Source of the DNA: Polytrichum commune
Lineage: Eukaryota > Streptophyta > Polytrichopsida > Polytrichales > Polytrichaceae
Direction of reading: 5' to 3'
Assembly (NCBI GenBank): GCA_950295325.1
Contig: OX485807.1
Coordinates: 36,610,440-36,674,439 of the forward strand
Length of the DNA: 64,000 bases
In this document: piece after piece, positions 45,284 to 57,991 of the stretch
Layout of the letters: each line of letters starts with the position of its first letter
How positions within the stretch are numbered: the first letter of the stretch is position 1
Notes under the pieces: generated by a model
Told to the model about the DNA's origin: nothing
What the model saw: the letters and a program-made list of their open reading frames with translations, nothing else
Databases searched by the model: none
Made by a program: the position numbers and the translations under genes

Positions 45284-45896
45284 AAATACCTCTACATTTA
45301 CACGATTTGTAGATTGAAGAGGTTCACGCTCTTTCCCTAATTTTGCAGCACCATTGAATGAGCAACCAACTAATATGAGTTATAGGCATGTAGAATTGAC
45401 AGGGAAGAGTCTGACTTTAGATCAATTTTGTTCGCAGCTCCGTCGAGATTATAGTGCCTGATATTGTAACTTTCTTACGACCTAGTAATCCCTGTCCTGC
45501 GTACACGGGTTTGAGCAGTCTCGACAACTTTCTGATCTTGAACAGCCTGCAGTGATATAAAAATTTACCATTGTAAATTTTACTCAAAGCATAACAATTT
45601 TTCTTTGTTGTCTGATGTTCAATCTCTACTCAATGGTGCAATCTTATGTATGTTATATGAAAGAGGGACTTTTTGTTATACACACTCAAAATTGTATGCA
45701 AGCGTACCTCCCATCCATCCAACTTTAAAAGCTTGACCCCCTCAAGGTTTGTGGCTGATTCATCTCAAATGACTTGGACCAGACTAAGTTGGGGTCTTTA
45801 AGATGAATTCCCACTGTTAGATCAACTTTAAAAAGCAACCTCTAGACTGCATATTGTTTCAGGGCTTTTATGTTGATTGAATGAGAGCTATGCTCG
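45284..45896 (+). other. CCT-B 3' untranslated and downstream region
   Basis: No gene is recognised. The stretch contains the block ATCCCTGTCCTGCGTACACGG that is shared with the 3' flank of copy A. Confidence 0.5.
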
Positions 45897-45898
45897 TA

Positions 45899-46643
45899 CT
45901 GTTCTCCCTATTTAGTATGGCACGTTTGGGGAACACAAAAAAAGGCCGTATTATGGAGGTGTTGTTTTCTCATTAGTATGAAAAATGCCGTAAAGTTGTA
46001 TTATTGAGGAAGTATGAAAACATAAGTAATATAAGCTTAAAATATATACAACGAGTTTAAGCAATATAGATGCTATGAAATAATAACTTATAACTCCAAA
46101 CAAATACAAATGTTCTCAAGAACTCTTGAAATAGGAGTCTAAAGATCTCCAGTGTTGCCTACCCAAGTTAGCAATTGTCATCTTATCTAAATTCCCTACT
46201 AACTTTTGAAACTAATAATTTCATTAACACCAAAATATAAAGAGTTCTCTAATAAGAAACTAGACAATAATGATGCATGGTGTTTAGCATCAAGATATTG
46301 GTGATATTACATTACCCGTGTACAAGGCAACATAATAGGCAGGAGACCACTCTAACCCTAATCATGTCCATTCTACACTAGTAACCCTAAGTCTCATTAA
46401 CTTTCCGATGATAAGTGAAGTTCCCAAGCAGTTCCCAAGTGAAAAAAGATGTATTTTGGATGTACATAACATAGATAAAAAGAATTTTAGCATTAACTAC
46501 CTCTTTAATATGAAAAAATGACGATTCTAAATGTCACATTATCAAGTGTTGTACTCGTATAAAAAAAGGGAGTTTTGAACTAAAAAGGGTCGTAATATCG
46601 AGGGTGTCGTATAAATGAGTGTCGTATTAATGAGGTTAGACTG
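45899..46643 (-). mobile_element. Pogo-like (Tc1/mariner) MITE, 745 bp, TA target duplication
   Basis: On the minus strand it starts CAGTCTAACCTCATTAATAC and its other end is CTGTTCTCCCTATTTAGTAT on the plus strand. TA flanks both sides (45897-45898 and 46644-46645). The CAGT..AACCTC..TAATACGAC terminus resembles pogo/Tigger-type ends. The body is AT-rich with no transposase. It matches the outer element at 56631-58406, in opposite orientation and without that copy's nested insertions. Confidence 0.82.
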
Positions 46644-46959
46644 TATGTGATAATTCCATCTCTCAAATTCTATCATCATGGCTTTGCTATTTCTGGATAG
46701 ATAAAGTTCATCCTGCATAACTTATAAAATATTCTACAATATCTAACAATTGGAGATGGAAAACAATATTGGATGGCAAATGCTATTAATCAAATTATAT
46801 ATATGAAAGTGGACAGAAAGTGAAGATCTTCACAGGTTGTCCATTCATCCGCAAGACCAACCCCACATGTATCATGGAAAAGCCACAATTTATATTTGTT
46901 GGTTATATAGTTCCACTATAAACCCATGAGCGCTCAAGCTTTTCAGACGTTGGACAACT

Positions 46960-47760
46960 GCCAAAATAATTGTAGTTAACTAGATTTTTTTCAATACATT
47001 TTAGGGAACAACTATAGGAAACTGGAAAAGTTTCAAACTGATTTGAAGAACTACTATAGTTAACTCGAAACATTTACGACCAATTTCAAGAACAACTGTA
47101 GTTAACTAGAAAAATTTCAAGTATTATTATATATTCGAAGAAGTTTGCCTCTTGATTTGCTTCAGTTGAGGGTCTTTAATATGCTAAGGCCATTGTGAAT
47201 CATCAAGGAACGCCTTTAGACAATCACCCACGTTGTTGGGCTCTGGAACAACCTCCATGTACACCACCAACACAAAAAACACACTACACTAAATAGGATA
47301 TTTAATGTTTGATACACTAAATATGAACGCATACACTAAATACCAATAACCCTATGAAAGTCAATAACATTCAATGTAAACTCAAACACTAAATATCAAC
47401 TATGGTAATATGTGGAAGTTACATGTTTGAATTTAGTGTTAGTAAGGATATGAAAAAAAAATTGATAAAAGGAGAATTCTAGCATATCTTCTAACACTAA
47501 TTGTCAAAGGATTGAAAATTAGTGTTGAACAGGGTAGAGTGGTAACAACATTAAATATAATCAAACACTAAATATCCTATTTAGTGTAGTGACACCAGAA
47601 CATTACAACAAAAATTTGTGAATAGGTTGCGCTCAACTTTAGTCAACTAGATATAATTATAGTTAACTAGAGCTTTTAGCAGACCGAATTTAGAACACCC
47701 ATAGTTAAGTAAACTTTTTGGCAGGTCAAATCGGGAACAACTATAGTTACGAAAGGCAAC
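46960..47760. repeat. Short-unit repeat field (TATAGTTAACTAGA motif) split by a MITE
   Basis: Spaced copies of TAGTTAACTAGA or TAGTTAACTCGA, each with AAGAAC or GGGAAC and TTTCAA blocks, recur about every 50-60 bases at 46960-47130 and again at 47636-47760. The intervening DNA includes the CACTA-like MITE. No coding function. Confidence 0.6.
47282..47591. mobile_element. CACTA-like MITE, 310 bp, ACA target duplication
   Basis: The terminal inverted repeat starts CACTACACTAAATAGGATAT at 47282 and is matched by the reverse complement ending at 47591 (23 bases perfect, then one mismatch and further match). ACA lies on both sides (47279-47281 and 47592-47594). Ends in CACTA with 3-bp duplications define the CACTA superfamily. 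There is no coding capacity. Confidence 0.88.
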
Positions 47761-50700
47761 TAGTTGACTCATAGTTGAATTAGTTGGTTGGTTGTCCAAG
47801 GTTTGAAGCCTTCCACTTTTGGACATTTCGAGCACCAATGCTGATATTTTTTATTATGTAGCAACATGGACTTTGTTTCTTGGAATCCAACCATACAAAT
47901 GTGAACTACACTACCGTATGTTCTTGCTGAGAAAATTTGAAGTCAATTGGACCACATTTTCTAGGTCAGATTGACATATGAACAAGGCCTTCATCTAGGG
48001 GAGCCAACTGGAGAAAATTCTAGTTTCTTTTGTTTCATGACCATTTCAGTCATGCCTAAAATTTTAGAAAGATGGAAACTTTGCCATTATATGTTATGTG
48101 GGTGACAAATGAGCTACTCCCAAAAATTAGGGGTTTTTGGAGAAAATTTAGATGAAGTATGTCACCCTCAAAGCTAGAGGGGCCAAATGAGGTCATTTTG
48201 GGAGATTTCCCCTTTTCATGTAGCAAGCACCATAAAAATTCATACTTTCCCACATCCATCCAGTCAAGTTGTGCACAACCGTCACCTTGTCCTAAAGGAA
48301 AAAACCCCACCCAAATTGGGTATCATATGTGCTCCTAAATTTGGCTTCTACATTTGGGGAACACATGGAACCACCTCCCAAAACAAGCAATGCCAACCTA
48401 ACAAAAAATCCTACATGCTTGGAGTACGAGGCTTCTATATGTTCTTTAGGTTGCTACACAAATAGATACCTACCATCCACATAAATTACCACCTAGTGAG
48501 TTGCAAACCCCATCAGAACATTAGGTGGCGACCCATTTTGGGTTGCATGAGCATTTAAGGGTTAAGCCAATTTGGTTGGTTGACTATGTGATTTTTCACA
48601 AAAACATCTAAGGTGTAGATCAACGATGTAACCATATGAATGATATCGCCACATAAAATCAGTCCATCCATGTTGTTGATAGAGGGCATTTCCTAGATAT
48701 GATGGAAACAAAATAAAACAAAGTGCACATCATATGCATATACTGCATATTTTTGAAGTCACTCACCCCTTAGGTCCACACTTTTTCCACTCTAAAAGGC
48801 TTCCAATTTCATTATCGATTTTTGCCCCAAACCACTCTAGCACTAAAACCAACACTCCACCCAATAAAAATAATTAAACTCTTATAACTTTCACATACAA
48901 GATTTAATACCTAGAACATATTAGTAGCCCACCCCTAGTTACGTCCCGACATTGGCCCAAATCCAATCCCACTTTCACCCAAAACCGGCCTGCTTTTCAC
49001 CCATATTCACCATGTTTTGTGCCAGAGAGATTAAGACGATTTAATGTGTTCTCTAGTTATTGAACTAGGAGGCAAGCATAAGGGACAATTTTAAGATGGG
49101 GTTAGAATTAACACCCTCTATCTTAATCTATACAAATTGGTACAAGAAAGACATTAATACTGAATATTTTAGGCTGGTGGAAAATGTGTCCATAGGCCAC
49201 ATCAATGCCAAGTTTGGTGTGACATGAGATGGAAGACATCATGAAATGCTATCATTGACCATGAATTACACATTGTCCCATCTAAGTGGGCACACAACCC
49301 GATGGTTATAATAGAACAACCCCAAAGTCATGGAAAGATGAAATATAATTAAAATTTCCTCCTCATATCCTTATGCACAAAATAGTTTGCTCAAAGAGTT
49401 TCATATGGTTCAAGTTCAAGTAGGGTTAGATATGCCCATCCTGGAAATGATTGGCCAAGGATGCATCTCAAGATGATGGTTGCCCAAATTTGGGAAATTT
49501 CCAAGGGATACAACACATCAAAAACTCATGGGTCGCACCGAATTTGGATGTAGGCCATCGCAATCCATGGTTAGGGTTGTAATATTCATATACATCTTAG
49601 AAAAGAGTTGTTTATTCATATACATCATTTGAAAAAACATTCCTACTTTTTCTCTACTTAGGTGGCAATTGCTTTTAGGTTGTGTTAACCCTTAAGCATC
49701 TAAGAGGCCTAGACTGGGCCTCTCCAAGCAAAAGATAGTGTATTTAAGCTACATATTTCATTTCTAGCTAATCATGTCAAAAGTGACCCTATTCAAAATC
49801 GGCTTATTCTTCAAGTGCATTATTTAACTAAAGTTAGACACTTTGATGTTATTGAAGATTCTAGTTCCAGTATGGAACTTGAGTGCCCTTGGATACAAAT
49901 ACATATGTTATATTTTGATCATCAGTGTCTAGTATGAGTATATTTTCATTTTTTTCTTGACATAAGACAATATATATTTATCAGGTTTCAAATGTATAAA
50001 TATATAGAATTTTATTTTATTGAACTTGGTGAAGCCCGTATAAACTATGTATATGGCCCTATATTGAGACCCCAGATCCTTTCACAGTTAAGTTCATGGA
50101 TCAACCGAGATAATGAGTTTGGTCACAAATCAACCACACAATGCAACTAGATTTACACATATGGTTTTTACACACACATCTCGGGTCATGAATGGTGTGT
50201 TTACACCTACATGTTCAATTTGTACCACCAATGGCTCTTAGTGAGCTACTAAAATACTCAACAACCGAGATCGACTCCTTTGATCCAAATTTGTCAATCC
50301 TAATTATTACCCTATAGAGTAGACATACCCATTTCTAATAACCTTTCTAATCATAACACATAGAGCCCCCTAAAGTCGTGAAGTTTCACACATATCACAG
50401 TCACATTTTGCATGATGGAAGAAGTATTTTGAAAGGGCACGGATTTGGGTTCCTTGAAAAGGACACCAATTATACTCAAGTTTACATCTCCCAATTATTG
50501 GAAATAAGTCGACCTATGTACTGAATGTGGGTCAAGGAGAATCTCAGCTTTGAAACTCTACAAGAATCTCGAAACTTGGAAAAAAATTTGATTTTTTTGT
50601 TAAATTTTGTGATATTATTTTTCAAACTTGTCAAAAACCACTCTAGTATCAAACCCGTCGTACACTTTGGAATTGGGTCTATCTACTTTAGGTGACAATT

Positions 50701-51813
50701 TAATGTCGGTCCGAGATGACCCTACACTACCAGGTGATAGTGAAGAGGTACCCATTTCCAAGTGGCAGTTGACAATTCGCCCCAACTTTTGAGGGCCAAA
50801 TGGTTGGTTCAAACACGTTTGTTCATCCCAAAAGTTGAAAGAGTCGAATTGTGGCGTGCATTGCTTATGTAAGAAAAGAATCACAATAGATTAAGACTTA
50901 AGAGTATGGTCCACACTATAGTGAAAGTTGAAAGTCATTCTAGTTTCTTCAAAGTTTAGTGTGGTCCCGCTAATTCCTCATTTTGGTGTAGATAAGTACA
51001 ACCTACTATTAGGGCCACTCTACCTACATACCAAGAGCCATGACCATGAAAATCTAAGGGCGCTTGAAATTCATCCAAAGATTATGTTGTGGGGAAAAAG
51101 AAAATCTAATTTGCAATTGATGGGGCCTCAAGCTTGGTGCAATGTGAAAGTGGACCATGTCAAGGGACCACTACATAAGTGTGGGTTCAAGTCCTCACCA
51201 TGGTAATATAATATGTCTAGGAGCTATTGATAATTTGATCCTTTGTTTCTTGGAGCGTATTGTGGTTTCATCAGATCATCTGAAAAGTAAGCTTTCTCGA
51301 GCCCAATTTTTATTGTACCTAAAAATAAATGTTGTTGCTGATGATTCTAAGATCACATCCATACGGTAGCAATATTTAGTAATTTTCATAAGTTGTTTAT
51401 AATCAAATCAGAACCACTAAACTTCAAGAAATTGTGATACATATATGTGACAATATTATAGTCCAAACTTCCAAGAATATATTTAGAATAGATATACACT
51501 TTGAGGTAAGCAATAGAGTCCATAGAAAATTGACGATCTTCAATAAAAATATATGACATTACTATATATAGAAATGTATCAACAAAGGGAAAGCTCAGTT
51601 CATACTTAACTTCAAAATCTCCAATGTGAACAACTGCCTGTTCATATGGAACGGGATCAATGTCATTGCCAAGAAAATCTCATGAGGAACACAATGATAC
51701 CTATTGTCACCTTCCTAGCACCTTCCTTTTGGATAAATTTTCCTTCAAGAGTCATTCATAAGCCAAAAACATGGCCTCTCAAGAAGTTTAGGGCTAATTG
51801 ATTGCCACGACCT
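47761..51813. other. Gene-free repeat-rich DNA
   Basis: No convincing gene is seen. A degenerate possible third copy of the AGGTAGAGGGTGCT element may lie at about 48833-49127. A dispersed repeat shared with CCT-A intron 5 lies at 49680-50050. The open frames of 84-92 codons at 48056-48465, 50615-50884 and 50928-51206 match nothing I know. Confidence 0.4.
49680..50050. repeat. Dispersed repeat related to CCT-A intron 5
   Basis: Its blocks TTAACCCTTAAGC, GACCCTATTCAAAAT, TATTCTTCAAGTGCA, GTTATTGAAGAT and TTGACATAAGA follow the order seen at 37045-37390 in the same orientation. Confidence 0.6.
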
Positions 51814-52195
51814 GTAGTCTTGCCTCAAACCCACCTCTTATTGATGGACCTAACGCAATATCCAACATGCCCTGAAACATTATCCACTTGCTTCCACGTA
51901 GGACTCCATGCATAGTTCTCATCGGTTTGAATATCTTTGGTCACTCAGGCCCTTAGGGTCTAGTGTATCGTGAACTTGGACCGTCCATGGTGTGCAATCA
52001 AGAGTGTTGCATGTAGTCTTGCCTCAAACCCACCTCTTATTGCTGGACCTAACGCAATATCCAACATGCCCTGAAACATTATCCACTTGCTTCCACGGAG
52101 GACTCCATGCAGAATTCTCATTGATTTGAATATCTTTGGTCACCCGGACCCTCATGGTGTAGTGTAACGTGAACTTGGACCGTCCCCAGTTTCTC
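51814..52195. repeat. Recent 199-bp tandem duplication
   Basis: Copies begin GTAGTCTTGCCTCAAACCCA at 51814 and 52013 and are nearly identical for about 180 bases, ending GTGAACTTGGACCGTCC. This is among the youngest duplications in the window. Confidence 0.92.
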
Positions 52196-52208
52196 AACCA
52201 ATCACATA

Positions 52209-52927
52209 AGGTAGAGGGTGCTAAAACCAACACCCCATCCAAAACCAACACCTATAAACGCCTCCCAATTGCTAACACTCTACAACCTTGAACTGTACCC
52301 GGCGGTGTAGGAGTGTTTGGGCCCACGGAGTGACGGTTTTAGGTGCCATTAGTGGTGCCACCTCATAGCGGCCTTCATGACCTTCATGTAGGGTATGTAA
52401 CGGGCTCCACTCTATCTCGGGTTGGTCCAAGGTGGGATTAGGGTGGCTTGTCAATGCCTATTCTAGTCATTCTATCCACAACACCAAGGAGGTAGGCCCA
52501 CAAAGCACAAAAGGGTCATTTCCCGGGATGCAAGGGGGTAGGTTCCCGGGATGCAAGGTGATGGTTTTGCAAGTGAACCGGGAGGGATCATGGAGGTAGC
52601 CGTGTGGCTTTGCATACCATTACTACTTGGGCTTTGATGTAGTTTGGGTCTAGTACCCAGCTATGTTGTGTTGGTTCTAGGCAATGAAGGTGGGGGTCCT
52701 CATCATATGCGAGGTTGCCATACACGGGGCCTATAGGTTGGTATAAGGAAGCTAGTAGTTTTGACTTTGAATATTCATCAAATATTCAATTGAGACTAAA
52801 AATATTTTTTCTTTCTTGATACCTATGTTTAGCCCAAAGGCTAATATGAATATATATTTTATATATCAACCACATAGCCATATGTATGTGCAATAGCTTA
52901 AAGTGTTGGTTTAAGCACCCTCTACCT
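52209..52927. mobile_element. TA-inserting inverted-repeat element (AGGTAGAGGG family), 719 bp
   Basis: Left end AGGTAGAGGGTGCTAAAACC; right end, in reverse complement, AGGTAGAGGGTGCTTAAACC. TA lies on both sides (52207-52208 and 52928-52929), as for Tc1/mariner or Stowaway-type elements. It shares long internal stretches with 56984-57991, including TAGGAGTGT.TGGGCCCACG and TTGACTTTGAATATTCATC. No transposase is seen. Confidence 0.85.
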
Positions 52928-53054
52928 TAATTTGCATATCACGGGTCATCAAGGGCCCTCGAGCACTTAGTGGGTGGGCGATGCTTGCTTATTTAATGGT
53001 GTGCAATTAATAGTGGATGTTGCACACTTGGTTGGAAGATGTCAACAACTACCT

Positions 53055-53070
53055 GGGGGGGGGGGGGGGG
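53055..53070 (+). repeat. Run of 16 G
   Basis: An uninterrupted G16 tract. Other long G or C runs lie at 13142-13153, 26267-26277, 26591-26602 and 54668-54676. Such runs are unstable and prone to sequencing error. Confidence 0.85.
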
Positions 53071-53419
53071 CATGATGCCAAGAGCTTATATTAAATCGAC
53101 CCACACCGTTCATGCCTCCACATGACTACTCGACGACTGCAAGACGCGGCTTGTGTTTGTGTACTTTTTCCGGTGCAATAATTGGCTCAACAACTACAGT
53201 TAAGTGCAAGCGGGAGTATGAGTGACTTCTTCACTTTAGTAAGGTTGGACCCCTTGTTTATTAGGGTTTTTTCCGGGCATGTCTTCCTTAGGCTGGCTGC
53301 AGCCTGGCTTTGCCCAAGAGACACGCACCTAACCCTTTCAGTCTACCCTTCTCTAAGTGTTGTTTTTTGCCCATAAGAGTTCCATTTGGAAAATACACTA
53401 ACATTGAGGGGTTGTTTAC

Positions 53420-53602
53420 GCATGACCTTATTAAGCAGTGTGCATTTGGTCATGTGGGCCCTGAGAATGTAATCATGGGATGCCCCAACCTAGTGCACAT
53501 TAAGATGTAATATGAGTCTCATTGCACTAGGTTGGGGTATTCTATGGTGTTATATTCTTAGGGCCCATATGAACGAACGTGCACTGTTTAATAATGTTAT
53601 GC
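53420..53602. other. Long imperfect hairpin (about 80-bp arms, 25-base loop)
   Basis: The left arm 53420-53497 (GCATGACCTTATTAAGCAGT through ATGCCCCAACCTAGTGCA) pairs with the right arm 53523-53602 (TGCACTAGGTTGGGGTATTC through AATAATGTTATGC). Most differences are transitions. The centre next to the loop is perfectly paired for about 17 bases. It could be a small foldback MITE or a source of hairpin small RNAs. No target duplication is evident. Confidence 0.75.
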
Positions 53603-55278
53603 ATCTTGGACGTGTTCGGATTGTTTTAAGAAATGTAGTTTTGAAAGTCTTTGGGCTGCACATTAGGTGTGGACCAAATGTGGACCAAGAGGAGTGACCG
53701 CGCACCCAAAAGTGGATGTGTTGATTTTTGAAATATATGTTCAAAAAAGGAAGTTTTGGATTTTTTTCCTTCTTCTTCTCTTACCTTCTCCCCTTCTTCC
53801 TCCCTTCTTTCCTCTAAACTACAATAATATTAGGCCAAAACACACATGCACATGCACGCACACATAAACATACAAACAAACAAAAACACACTTAAAAAAT
53901 AATTTCAAATTTCAAATTAAACGGCATTTCTCTTATATGGTCCCTCCATTGGTGCAGCGAGAGACCCTCTTTTGCCTCTCTCACCGCAAAACCCGTTGGA
54001 CCATGAAACTTGATAATGTAAGCCCCAAAAAGGTCTTTTGGGGACCTCAAACTCCATGGTCATAGACATATTTCGTTGATGTGAACCGAAGTGGTTCCTT
54101 GATAAGTTCAATGAATTGACATTTAAGTTTATTTGGACAAATTACTTGTCCAAAAATAATAAGGAATGCACACAAAACATTAATCAACAACAACAACAAC
54201 AACAACACAACAACCACAACTTCAAATGTTTATATTCCATGTTTGCCACTCACCATATTTGTGTAGCTTTGCAATCTGATGTGCATCATGTTGGTGGTTG
54301 GAATTGTCCAAATTTCATGCATAAATCCAAATATACATAATTCCTACTTACAGCCAATCACATACTTTAGGAGAGTAAAGAATGAGTTCATGGTCCATGA
54401 TGTTAAAAACCCCTGATTATCCCAAATAGTGCGTGTTATTATTCAAAGTTACTTAGTGCAATAACATCTTACTTGGGAGTTTAGTTTTTACTAACAAAAG
54501 TTCAACAAGTTGTTTGGGCATTATAGAACATAAATGACTTTTCTTGGTAAAATATTACTACCTCATTAAACAATTATAGCACTACATAACTCTGAATGGT
54601 AACACACACCAGTTGGGATAATCAATGTCGTAAGTGTTGTCTTTTACTTTGCTATTAAAATTTCACTCCCCCCCCCCAACTCCTATGATAATTTACATTA
54701 TGTAAGTGTTATTTGCACCGAAATTCATGAAATATATTATATGATGCTATGAATTTATGATTGCTATTGTAAGTGACAATATTGGAGGGTGGAGAGTGAG
54801 CCAATGCTAGACAACATTGGACATTGGGTAAATGTGGAGAGAGATGGAACGAGATCCTCACTAGTTTGATTATCTGGGCTGACTCACATGTAAGCCTTTC
54901 ATGCGGGTGGTGTGAGGGTTCAATTATCGAGTCTAGGAATTTTTTGGAAACTTAAGAAATTTTTTGTTGAGTCATTGGTATGTCTATCAATGTCTATTTC
55001 TTACTTTAGTTTCTCTTCTTGTGACTTTCCTTCTCGGGATTGCACATGTGTCAAGTGCTAGTCACTTGGTTTATTGTGTAATCCACTCAAGTATTGCAAG
55101 TGCAAGTTACGACTAGTTTCTTTTGTAGGCTTTAATTTTGATGTAAGACCAAATCTATTGGAAAAACCCATCACTATTTCCCCTATTCAAAAGTCTCATC
55201 AAACAACAATATACTCTTATTTTGGTGCACTAAATAAGTGTAAGTATATAATTTATGTATGTGTGTGATGATGTTATC
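53603..55278. other. Gene-free AT-rich DNA
   Basis: There are simple repeats, such as (CAA)n at 54187-54215 and a CA/AC-rich stretch near 53838-53890, but no recognisable gene or delimited element. Confidence 0.4.
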
Positions 55279-55281
55279 TAA

Positions 55282-55603
55282 GGGCATTGCCAGCCCATTC
55301 CCGGCAACGGTAACTACCGGGAACAGTGAGCCCGGGCTCGGTACCCAGCCCGTTATGCACAGGGTCCCTGTAAAGCTACTCCCGCTCTCGGCACATTTTT
55401 GGAGTTTGCCGAGAGAAGTTGTCCTCCCGCTACACACTGCCTTATCCAAAAGTAGCTTGTGAAGCTGGGACACCTGTGTGCCGGGGGGCCCTTGCCGGGC
55501 AATGGGCTGGACCCCCCTCCCGCCAAACCCTCCCTCCATTGAGCAGGGCTCCCTGCATCCCGCCCTGCCGGGAGCTGATGCCGGGAATGGGCTGGCGATG
55601 CCC
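55282..55603. mobile_element. GC-rich PIF/Harbinger-like MITE, 322 bp, TAA target duplication
   Basis: The terminal repeat GGGCATTGCCAGCCCATTCC is matched by the reverse complement of the right end with one difference (GGGCATCGCCAGCCCATTCC) and extends a few bases further. TAA flanks both ends (55279-55281 and 55604-55606). The element is much GC-richer than its AT-rich surroundings and contains a CTCGGC..GCCGAG inverted block (about 55386-55415). Confidence 0.88.
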
Positions 55604-55606
55604 TAA

Positions 55607-56628
55607 GTATTACTAATGACTTGACTATTTTTACCACAAAACTATTACATTTATAAGTTTTGAATTTGAGTTGCCTACCCTCTCTTACTGTTGCTATATT
55701 AGAACTCCACAAGTTTAACAAACTATACTATCTGGAGACGTAACATATATACCCTCTAACTAGGTTGCAAGGTTGGACAATGATGATCCCATATAAGTTG
55801 CCTGTGAGACTCAATGAGCATTTCATTGCCAAATATTTATTTTAATGGCTCTATCTTGGAGGGAAGTTGTCGAGAAGAAGTCTATGGGCAATGAAAGCAG
55901 CTTCTAGCTTCTGGTGAGGCCACGTTGCCTGTGCTTTCTCGACCGTCGGATTTGACCGATGTAACCCTCCTCCCCTGATCTCATCCACTGCTTTTAGTTC
56001 AGTGCAGTGAACGGGGAGAACTGGCTACTAGTTACATATCAACTGGAACGTTTTCCCAAGTTACCTGTGCAAAATAAAAAACTCTAGGAAATGAACCCAA
56101 ACCAAATGTTGGAAAATTTAACGTTTGATGTTAAAATATACAGAATAACCAAAGCATTTCAATGAATACTTAGTTGATAATAAAGAAGTAAAGATAACAA
56201 CCAAGTTGGCTAAAATTTCTCCCAACTCATTGGTTCAGTGTCATTTTGGACCTGTTGATTTGTTCTTGAAAAAAATGAATAAATTGCATTTCATTTATTT
56301 TTTAGCTATGCAAGGCATATTAGGGTGTACGTACACACCACAAACAATTGCCATAAATGTTAATAATCCTAAGAATGTCACTTATATCATAACTTTATTG
56401 AGTTCAGTGACCATGTTGGGTGGGGCTAGGAATATGTCATACAAGGTGCTAGAATTACACCTTATGAATACTTGCCTAAGTAGATTCAGCTTGATAAACT
56501 CGGGTGAAACATTGTCATTGATTATTATTAGAATGGAACAGATAAATAATGTTACAAGTAAATGCCAATGATGTTAATTGTGGATTTGGTTGTTGATAAA
56601 TAGTGCAACCACCATGGAGAGGCTTCAA
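55607..56628. other. Gene-free DNA
   Basis: No gene recognised. A 121-codon AT-rich open frame at 56206-56571 has no similarity I can name and no ATG at its start. Confidence 0.4.
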
Positions 56629-56983
56629 TACAGTCTAACCTTGTTAATATGGCACTCGTTTATACGACACCCTCGATGCTATGACACATTTTTACGCGAC
56701 CAAACTTTTTAGACCAAAACTCCATCTTTTATACGACTACGACACTTGATAATGCGACATTTAGAATCTCCAGTTTGTCATATTAAAGAGGTAGTTAATG
56801 CTAAAGTTCCTTTCATCTATGTTATGTACATCTAAAATACATCCATTCTCTCTTGGGAACTACTTGGGAACTTCACTTATCATTGGGAACTAAATAATAA
56901 TTAGGGTTACTAGTGTAGAATGGACATGGTTAGGGTTAGAGTGGCCTCTTGCCTAGTATGTTGCCTTGTACACAAGTGATATA

Positions 56984-57991
56984 AGGTAGAGGGTGCTAAT
57001 ACCAACACCTCGGGGGGGTTCACTCCCTCTTATATTTTGCATACACGTGCGTTCGGGACCTATTTATTGGGGGGTTATTTACCTTGCAGAAAAGATTATA
57101 AGGTGATGGTATTTTACATGTAAAAAGCCTGAAAATATTATATGTGATGGTATTTTACATGTAAACATGTTTCACTATTTTAAAATCCCTTATTTTACAT
57201 GTACATTTTTTACAAAATTTATCTACAATGAATATATTGGACCCTATTTTTTATCGCACATTGTTCTACGATTTTCGCCAGTGAACCCCCCAAGACCAAC
57301 ACCCCACTCAAAACCAACACCTATTAACACCTCCCAATCACCAACATTATACTACCTTAAAGCGTTCCCCATGGTGTAGGAGTGTGTGGGCCCACGGAGT
57401 GACGCCACCTCATAGCGGCCTTCACTATCTCCATGTAGGGTAGGTAACGGGCTCCACTCTATCTCGGGTTGGTTCAAGGTGGGTTTAGGGTGGCTTGTCA
57501 ATGCCTATTCTAGCCATTCTATACATTGCAGGCGGAGGGGTTATTGCCATTCTATTCACAAAGTTACGAAGGTAGGCCCACAAAGCACAACGGGGGTTGT
57601 TGGTACCCAAGATGCAAGGTGATGGTTTTGCAAGCGAACTAGGTGGGATCATGGAGGTGACCATGTGGATTTGCACACCGTTACTGGTTGGTCTTTGATC
57701 TAGCTGGGGTCTAGTACCCAACTAAACTGTGTTGGTTCTAGGCAATGAAGGTGGGGCTCCTCATCATATCCTAGGTCATCATGGACAGGGCATATATATT
57801 GGTTGAAGGAAGCTAGTGGTTTTGACTTTGAATATTCATCAAATATCTAATTGAGGCTAAAAATGTTTTTTTCTTTCTTTATACCTATGTTTAGAACAAA
57901 GGCTAATCTGATTTTTTATTTTTTTTATATCAACCATGTAGCCATATGTATGTGCAATAGCTTTAAGTGTTGGTTTAAGCACCCTCTACCT
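56984..57991. mobile_element. TA-inserting AGGTAGAGGG element nested in the pogo-like MITE
   Basis: The ends AGGTAGAGGGTGCTAATACC and (reverse complement) AGGTAGAGGGTGCTTAAACC match the family member at 52209-52927. The left flank is TA (56982-56983) and the right flank has changed to CA. The uninterrupted pogo-like copy shows the empty site, with a single TA before ATCACCAATATCTTGATGC. Confidence 0.87.
57010..57294. mobile_element. 285-bp MITE nested in the nested element, 9-bp target duplication
   Basis: Terminal repeats GGGGGGTTCACT (left) and AGTGAACCCCCC (right) bound a non-coding body with repeated GGTATTTTACATGTAAA. The 9-mer ACCAACACC lies on both sides (57001-57009 and 57295-57303), and the sister copy near 52225 has it once. 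A 9-bp duplication would suggest a Mutator-type mobiliser. However, ACCAACACC recurs naturally in this family, so the duplication length is less certain. Confidence 0.75.

Noticed and set aside
56206-56571. 121-codon plus-strand open frame
   Set aside because: Starts with a non-ATG codon, has no recognisable family and lies in repeat-rich DNA.
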